From contig CAYMTN010000205.1 in NCBI GenBank assembly GCA_964393335.1, positions 1-9,758 on the forward strand: a stretch of 9,758 bases of DNA, written 5' to 3'. This DNA is from CAYMTN01 sp964393335 (GTDB taxonomy: Bacteria > Chloroflexota > Anaerolineae > Aggregatilineales > Aggregatilineaceae). How positions within the stretch are numbered: the stretch's first letter is position 1; each line of letters starts with the position of its first letter. The translations under genes and the position numbers were made by a program. Of this stretch, positions 5,622 to 9,758 are shown piece by piece. The notes beneath the pieces are model-generated. The model ran no database searches and was not told where the DNA came from. It saw nothing but the letters and a program-made list of their open reading frames with translations.

Positions 5622-7937
5622 TCACTTCAATTGGAGCAGGTACGTGATGACCATTTCCAGAGATTCTGGCCCCATCTCCTCGTACAGCGGTGTCTTGACA
5701 TAAGGCGGCATGAAATCCTCATAGCCCGGCACGACGTAGGCGGAAGGGCTGGTGAGGGATTGGCGGATATACGCCTCCGCACTTAACCCTTCCACAATCG
5801 ATCCCGCCCGGCTGCCAATGCCCAACAATGATGGCCCGACAGCCGACTCCGGTGTGTCAAACAAATGGCACATTCTACAATAGCTGTTAATCTCATCAAT
5901 CTCATCTTCTGATAACGAAGGCCGGGGAGCAGGCATCACAAGCACGCCAATAATTCCCTCTGGGACGCCCCAGGTCCGTACCGTACCATCTTCACCTCCA
6001 GAGGCTAGCAGTGTGCCATCCGAATTGAACGCCAATGTCAGCACACGGGAATAATGCGCTTGCAGCGTAGCCAGGCCCTTACCTGTGGCGGCATCCCAGA
6101 GTTGTAGCTCACCCTGGTCTGTCCCCGCTACCAGCACGTCTCCATCAGCGCTAAACGCAATACAATTCACACCACTGGGTGCTCGCAGCTCGTTCAGAAA
6201 CTGACCTGTCACTGTATCCAACAGCCGGACCATGCCATCGAAACTTCCCATCGCGAGCACTGTGCTGCCTGGCCTGTAGGCCAGAGTCTGCACCGAGGAA
6301 ACGCTGAGCACAGACAGGCTCTCACCTGTCACCAAGTCCCATAAACGAACCGTGTTATCGAAGCTGGAAGCGGACGCCAGGATCTGCTGAGTGGGACTGA
6401 ATACCACGTCCGATACGGAGTTTGTGTGGCCGTCCAGCGAGAGACTCACCTGATCGGTCGAGATGTCCCATAGCCGCACTGTGCCATCACCATAGCCGGC
6501 AGCCAGTAACACCCCCTTCGGGTCAAAAGCCAGTGTTGCCGGAACACTGCTGATGGCGCCAGCGTAAGCGTCTAACTCCACCAGTTCTCGATTCGACAGC
6601 AGGTCCCATAACCAGATCGTCGTGTCACTACTGGCGACAGCCAGCACTGCCCCATCCTGGCGATAGGTGAGATCGCGCACAACCTCGTCATAACCTGCCA
6701 TCTCCAGGGTTGAAAGTCTCAGACCCGCAGCCACATCCCACAGTTGGACCGCCCCATTGCCGATCCCCCCCCTATTATCATATCCGGAAGCCAGCACGGT
6801 TCCGTCCGGGCTGAACGTCAGACCTGTCACCCAGCCAGTTGGTCCGCCCAGCACAGTGAGGGTCTCCCCCGTTTCCACGTCCCAAATACGCACGGTACCA
6901 TCATCGCTAGCCGATGCCAGCCTTTTTCCATCCGGGCTGAACACCACGCAGGTCACTCCCCCAGTGTGCCCTGTCAATTCGACGGCCTTGACCACCGCTG
7001 GTCTTTCTGGCTGGGACTCGGCAGCCTGTACAGAGGCCATATCCCACAACAGGATCACCTGATCACCGCTGCCGGACGCCAGTATTTTCCCATCCGGACT
7101 AAAAGCCACGCTGTTGATGGCCCCCGAGTGCCCTGCCATCTTAATCACCTTCCACTGGACAGCGTCCCACAGACGGACGTATCCATCCCATCCGCCAAGC
7201 GCCAACACGTCCTCGTCAGGTTTGAGCGCAACACTTGTCAAAGGAAAGACCAGTCGCTCCCCTTCTGGTTCCTCCACCTCTTCCTTAAGAGGAAACTCCT
7301 CTTCCGCGGCTGGGTTCCATCCGCGCACGGTGCCATCCATACTGACAGACACTAAGCGTAAACCGTCGCGGGTATAGGCCAGGTCGGTTACGGGACCGGT
7401 GTGTCGGCTCAATTCATCCAACTGCTCACCGGTCGCCACGTCCCACAGGCGCACCTGGTGGCCAGGATTCCCCTCCCCCGTTGCGAGGACCTTTCCATCC
7501 GGGCTGAAGGCGAGAGAATCCACTGCATTCTCCGGCCCTGGGAGTTCATTCAACTTCTGACCAGTCGCTACATCCCAGAGCCATACCGGGCGCTCCCAGA
7601 CTGCGGCTGTAGCGGAGGCCAATAGCTTTCCATCCGGACTAAACGCTATTGCGGTCAAAGACATGCTGGCCTGGCCTTCCAACAGGCGAGGTTCCGCCTC
7701 GAAATTCCTCGTATCGTATAACCAGACTCCTGCAGAACCACCCACCGCCAGCGTGTCTCCATCTGGCGACCACACTAGCGCGGCACCGCTGCCGCGCCCC
7801 AATCGCGCTGACAATGCCAGTTGAGCCGCATTATCCGGCGTGATCACAGGCCGAGAGCCAGCGTCCTGTGCACTGGTAGGAAATACACTGGCCAGCCCTA
7901 ACATGAGCACGGCTATCATCTCTGCTAAACGTTTCAT
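5622..7937 (-). CDS. Secreted 14-repeat WD40 protein with C-terminal cytochrome c domain
   Basis: Seen (771 aa from ATG 7937): a signal peptide (MKRLAEMIAVLMLGLASV, cut near PTSA-QD). Fourteen WD40 repeats follow at about 50-660, each of type (V/L)xx(L/V)AFSPDGxxLASG...VRLWD, which is enough for two seven-bladed propellers. An acidic insert (EEEFPLKEEVEEPEGE) lies between repeats 4 and 5. The tail, about 676-771, has the heme c motif CRMCH at 687-691, then GPSLLGIGSRAG, a VVPGYEDFMPP segment with the likely axial Met743, and a final helix ITYLLQLK. Known: CxxCH plus a distal Met defines class I cytochrome c, with heme attached outside the cytoplasm, consistent with the signal peptide. Inferred: an extracytoplasmic redox or docking protein; partner and pathway are not shown here. 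Start: ATG 7937 is preferred over in-frame ATG 7958 because it gives a compact signal peptide and has GGGGGA eight bases upstream. No clear terminator was seen after 5622. Confidence 0.95.
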   Translation of the reverse strand: MKRLAEMIAVLMLGLASVFPTSAQDAGSRPVITPDNAAQLALSARLGRGSGAALVWSPDGDTLAVGGSAGVWLYDTRNFEAEPRLLEGQASMSLTAIAFSPDGKLLASATAAVWERPVWLWDVATGQKLNELPGPENAVDSLAFSPDGKVLATGEGNPGHQVRLWDVATGEQLDELSRHTGPVTDLAYTRDGLRLVSVSMDGTVRGWNPAAEEEFPLKEEVEEPEGERLVFPLTSVALKPDEDVLALGGWDGYVRLWDAVQWKVIKMAGHSGAINSVAFSPDGKILASGSGDQVILLWDMASVQAAESQPERPAVVKAVELTGHTGGVTCVVFSPDGKRLASASDDGTVRIWDVETGETLTVLGGPTGWVTGLTFSPDGTVLASGYDNRGGIGNGAVQLWDVAAGLRLSTLEMAGYDEVVRDLTYRQDGAVLAVASSDTTIWLWDLLSNRELVELDAYAGAISSVPATLAFDPKGVLLAAGYGDGTVRLWDISTDQVSLSLDGHTNSVSDVVFSPTQQILASASSFDNTVRLWDLVTGESLSVLSVSSVQTLAYRPGSTVLAMGSFDGMVRLLDTVTGQFLNELRAPSGVNCIAFSADGDVLVAGTDQGELQLWDAATGKGLATLQAHYSRVLTLAFNSDGTLLASGGEDGTVRTWGVPEGIIGVLVMPAPRPSLSEDEIDEINSYCRMCHLFDTPESAVGPSLLGIGSRAGSIVEGLSAEAYIRQSLTSPSAYVVPGYEDFMPPYVKTPLYEEMGPESLEMVITYLLQLK
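5625..5912 (-). other. Class I cytochrome c domain at the C-terminus of the WD40 protein
   Basis: The heme-binding codons CRMCH lie at 5865-5879. About 50 residues later the segment EDFMPP supplies the expected sixth heme ligand. The pattern between them (VGPSLLGI, AGS, GLSAEAYIRQSL, SPSAYVVPGY) is that of small soluble cytochromes c and of cytochrome c tails of respiratory enzymes. At roughly 95 residues the domain is complete. The fusion to a double propeller is the unusual part. Confidence 0.9.
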
Positions 7938-8287
7938 GACCTGAATCCCCCATTCCATGATTCGACTTTTCGAACATACAGGTCCGTGCCGTTCAAATCA
8001 AGCCTAAAAGAGAACGTCGTCAGGATTTGAGGGCGAGGGTGGTTCGGCTTCCATTTCCCCCCGTATCCTCCTCTTCTTCTACCAGCAAATCCAAAATACG
8101 CTGAGGCCGAAGCACAGACCCTCACGCTGCCCGCCCGGTACGACGACTGGGCCCCCAAGTGCACACGCAAGTCACCGGAACGGTCCTGAGGGCTACCACC
8201 TGCAACCAACAGAGGCAACAAAGTCAGGATGATTGTTATAAGTGCTGCCAGGTGAGAAAGCGTCCCATAAAAACTGACTGTCACCAC
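7934..8287 (-). CDS. Possible small secreted protein overlapping the WD40 gene start (doubtful)
   Basis: I do not recognise this frame. From GTG 8287 it would encode 117 residues with a hydrophobic segment (LAALITIILTLLPLLVAGG) near the N-terminus and an Arg/Gly-rich middle. Its TGA overlaps the ATG of the WD40 gene in an ATGA arrangement, which can indicate translational coupling. A GGAGG lies 13 bases upstream of the GTG, which is long. Against it: no basic residues before the hydrophobic stretch, unnatural composition (CASASAYFGFAGRRRGGYGG), and no family resemblance. An overlapping frame (8020-8121) reads about equally well. More likely non-coding or decayed sequence. Confidence 0.15.
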   Translation of the reverse strand: MVTVSFYGTLSHLAALITIILTLLPLLVAGGSPQDRSGDLRVHLGAQSSYRAGSVRVCASASAYFGFAGRRRGGYGGKWKPNHPRPQILTTFSFRLDLNGTDLYVRKVESWNGGFRS

Positions 8288-8379
8288 TATTGTAGTCGCC
8301 CCTCCACGACCGCAAAACTGCCCCGGATGATTGTATACCCGGGGCAGTTCTGTCATGAGACAGATGTATTAGGCCGACT
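7938..8379. other. Intergenic region between WD40-cytochrome gene and right-hand gene
   Basis: This 442-bp gap should hold the WD40 gene's promoter, but no convincing -35/-10 pair with 16-18 bp spacing was found. It contains the terminator at 8316-8349, the doubtful small ORF, and a short hairpin ttcga-cttt-tcgaa at 7961-7974 just upstream of the WD40 start. Another minus-strand frame (8020-8121) ends with an acidic tail (LDLLVEEEED) that looks protein-like but begins after an in-frame stop. The region may include decayed coding sequence. Confidence 0.5.
8316..8349 (-). terminator. Intrinsic terminator of the right-hand gene
   Basis: A perfect 11-bp stem (aactgccccgg at 8316-8326, ccggggcagtt at 8339-8349) encloses a 12-base loop. 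Read on the minus strand it begins about 30 bases after the stop at 8380 and ends in TTTT (8317-8314), two of these T's lying in the stem. The GC-rich stem is strong but the U-tract is short. The placement just after a gene end supports the call. Confidence 0.75.
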
Positions 8380-9758
8380 TCACGACCCGATACCTGGCTT
8401 GCTCGGACCAACCGGTGTCGCCGCCGCAGGTGGCTGAGTCGGAACGGGTTCAGTCGTGGGGGGCACCTCGGTTGGCTGCAGTGTAACCGTCGGCGGAAGC
8501 TCTGTCGGGAACGGTTCCTGAGTTGGGACAATATCAGTCGGCACGACGACCGGCACCTCACCTTGTGGCGCGACCACAAACGCGTCGATGGCGACCATAC
8601 CACTCACCGGCACGATGCGCAGCGTATGCAGACCGTCGCCGAGTCCGTTGAGCGCCACCATCGCCCCGAAAGCTGCCTCACCGGCGCTGTCGACGGTATA
8701 CAGAACGGCACCGTCGATCTCAATGCTGAACAGTCCCAGCGCCGGGTGTTTGACGTAGACCACGTCCACGCGCGGACCCGTGAAGGTCAGCGCCAGCGTA
8801 TCCGCCGGATCGCCACTGCTGAACAGGTAGGCACCGCCGCTGGCGAGGTCGCCTGCCGTGAGCGTCCATGCGCCGTTTTGTGTCACACGTGCATCGTCAG
8901 ACTCGATGGTGTCGAGCGCTTCGGCGGGTGTGGCGGTCGGCAGCGGAGTAGCGGTCGGCTCAATCGTCGGTTCGACTGTTGGTGCAACCGTTGGTTCGAC
9001 AGTCGGTTCGACCGGCGACTCCACCTCGCCTGCGATCACGAACGCGTCGATGGCGACCGTGCCGCTGACCGGCACGATACGCACGACGTGTACGCCTGCT
9101 TCGAGTCCGCTGACCTCGACCAGCGCGCCAAACGCGGCTGCTTCGGCGGCGCTGTCGACGGTCTGCATGACCGCGCCATCGATTTCCACTGCGAAGATAC
9201 CCAGCGCCGGATGCTCGACGTACACGACCGCAATCTGCGTGCCGGTGAAAGCCAAACTCAGCGTATCGTCCGCGCTGCCACTGCTGAAGATGTACCCCCC
9301 GCCGCTGGCGAGGTCGGTATCGTGCGCGGTCCATTCACCGCTTTGTGCCACGCGCGTATCGTCCGATTCGACGGTTTCGAGCGCCGCCGGTGCGACGGTT
9401 GGCTCTAACGTTGGTTCGATGGTCGGTTCAGGTGTCGGCGTGATTTCCGGCAGGGCTTCGCCCGGCGCACCGCCCGGCGGGATGCACTCCGCCTGCGACA
9501 GCACGAGGCCCGGTTTGTACTGCGCCGAGACGTTATCCACGACCAGCGCAGGCTGCCCGTCCGCCGGTCCGACCCACATCTCGAAGCGCATGTTGGGCCA
9601 AATCGTTGTGGTCTTGCCGCGTATCGTGTACGTGTCCAGCGGCGTCCCGGCGGGCAGCGTGAAGTGGCAGTTGAACCAGTCCGTCCACGCCACGTTACGC
9701 AGCGTCACCCACGTCTCTTTGACCGTTGGGCCCGAATTACCCAACTCGAAGGTTAGCT
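8380..9758 (-). CDS. Secreted modular surface protein, C-terminal part (5' end outside window)
   Basis: Seen: 458 codons, open at the right edge, ending with TGA at 8380-8382. The first in-window residues, LTFELGN, match the VTLDMGN strand of the protease's jelly-roll-like module, so a TTG at 9744 is an internal codon and not a start. Order: the rest of that module to about 9445; a linker of PTxEP units; beta-sandwich-like module A (about 9025-9384); a longer linker; module B (about 8563-8916); and a Pro/Thr-rich tail ending PSKPGIGS. Modules A and B share ESDD.RV.Q.G.WT, DLASGG.Y.FSSG, FTG, VVYV.HPALG.F..EIDGAV and VPVSG.VAIDAFV. Inferred: a cell-surface or matrix protein; the modules may bind carbohydrate, but no catalytic residues are seen. 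No LPxTG motif or C-terminal membrane anchor is present. Its own N-terminal domains cannot be known from here. Confidence 0.9.
   Translation of the reverse strand, partial: LTFELGNSGPTVKETWVTLRNVAWTDWFNCHFTLPAGTPLDTYTIRGKTTTIWPNMRFEMWVGPADGQPALVVDNVSAQYKPGLVLSQAECIPPGGAPGEALPEITPTPEPTIEPTLEPTVAPAALETVESDDTRVAQSGEWTAHDTDLASGGGYIFSSGSADDTLSLAFTGTQIAVVYVEHPALGIFAVEIDGAVMQTVDSAAEAAAFGALVEVSGLEAGVHVVRIVPVSGTVAIDAFVIAGEVESPVEPTVEPTVAPTVEPTIEPTATPLPTATPAEALDTIESDDARVTQNGAWTLTAGDLASGGAYLFSSGDPADTLALTFTGPRVDVVYVKHPALGLFSIEIDGAVLYTVDSAGEAAFGAMVALNGLGDGLHTLRIVPVSGMVAIDAFVVAPQGEVPVVVPTDIVPTQEPFPTELPPTVTLQPTEVPPTTEPVPTQPPAAATPVGPSKPGIGS
8563..9384 (-). repeat. Tandem pair of about 120-residue beta-sandwich-like modules with PT/E-rich linkers
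   Basis: Module A (9025-9384) and module B (8563-8916) align almost throughout at the protein level, for example VVYVEHPALGIFAVEIDGAV against VVYVKHPALGLFSIEIDGAV. They are joined by a linker of PTVEPT-type units and PTATP (8917-9024). The alternation of hydrophobic strands, with FTG.....VVYV and IDGAV.TVDSA, resembles galactose-binding-like carbohydrate modules. The linkers are low-complexity and typically extended and often O-glycosylated in surface proteins (general knowledge). Confidence 0.85.

Noticed and set aside
5487..5786. Continuation of the integrase frame for about 100 codons
   Set aside because: Homology ends near 5486; the rest has no family resemblance and from 5622 is the antisense of the cytochrome c end of the WD40 gene.
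8020..8121. 33-codon minus-strand frame ending in an acidic tail (LDLLVEEEED)
   Set aside because: It begins after an in-frame stop, has no clear ribosome binding site or family resemblance, and overlaps another equally weak frame.
8563..9408. A 281-codon plus-strand open frame on the right
   Set aside because: Antisense of the tandem modules of the right-hand gene; His/Asp/Arg-rich with no recognisable motif.
9742..9744. TTG as the start codon of the right-hand gene
   Set aside because: The frame stays open to the window edge and the upstream residues LTFE match the homologous strand of the protease module, so the gene begins outside the window.

Overview
The window most likely comes from a Chloroflexota bacterium (Anaerolineae-like). 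This is inferred from style, not from a marker gene. The signs are a secreted protein built from WD40 repeats with a small cytochrome c tail, surface proteins with Pro/Thr/Glu-rich 'PTxEPT' linkers, ASH-type and beta-helix modules, and a decayed integrase resembling ones I associate with that phylum. All three well-supported genes lie on the minus strand. Two run off the window edges, so a search limited to closed ORFs misses or shortens them.

Layout, left to right. (1) Positions 1-4486, minus: one uninterrupted frame of 1495 codons, open at the left edge. It encodes a secreted kexin-like S8 serine protease with signal peptide, prodomain, catalytic domain and P domain. These are followed by two nearly identical tandem ASH-like domains, a parallel beta-helix with a choice-of-anchor-Q-like end, and two jelly-roll-like modules, the second cut by the edge. 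(2) Positions 4487-5167: no convincing gene; AT-rich leader of the protease gene with a nested dyad at 4721-4743. (3) Positions 5168-5486, plus: frameshifted, internally deleted C-terminal remnant of a tyrosine recombinase. (4) Positions 5622-7937, minus: intact secreted protein of 14 WD40 repeats (two seven-bladed propellers' worth) ending in a class I cytochrome c domain with CRMCH. (5) Positions 7938-8379: mostly non-coding, with a strong terminator hairpin for the next gene and one doubtful small ORF. (6) Positions 8380-9758, minus: C-terminal 458 codons of a secreted modular protein, open at the right edge. It begins inside the same jelly-roll-like module on which the protease is cut at the left edge, then has two tandem beta-sandwich-like modules and PT-rich linkers.

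The three genes do not look like one tight operon, because hairpins, long gaps and an integrase scar separate them. They share an extracytoplasmic destination. The protease and the right-hand protein share a module and are probably cell-surface or matrix proteins; the WD40-cytochrome is probably an extracytoplasmic electron-transfer or scaffold protein. No CRISPR array, tRNA, rRNA or intact mobile element was seen.
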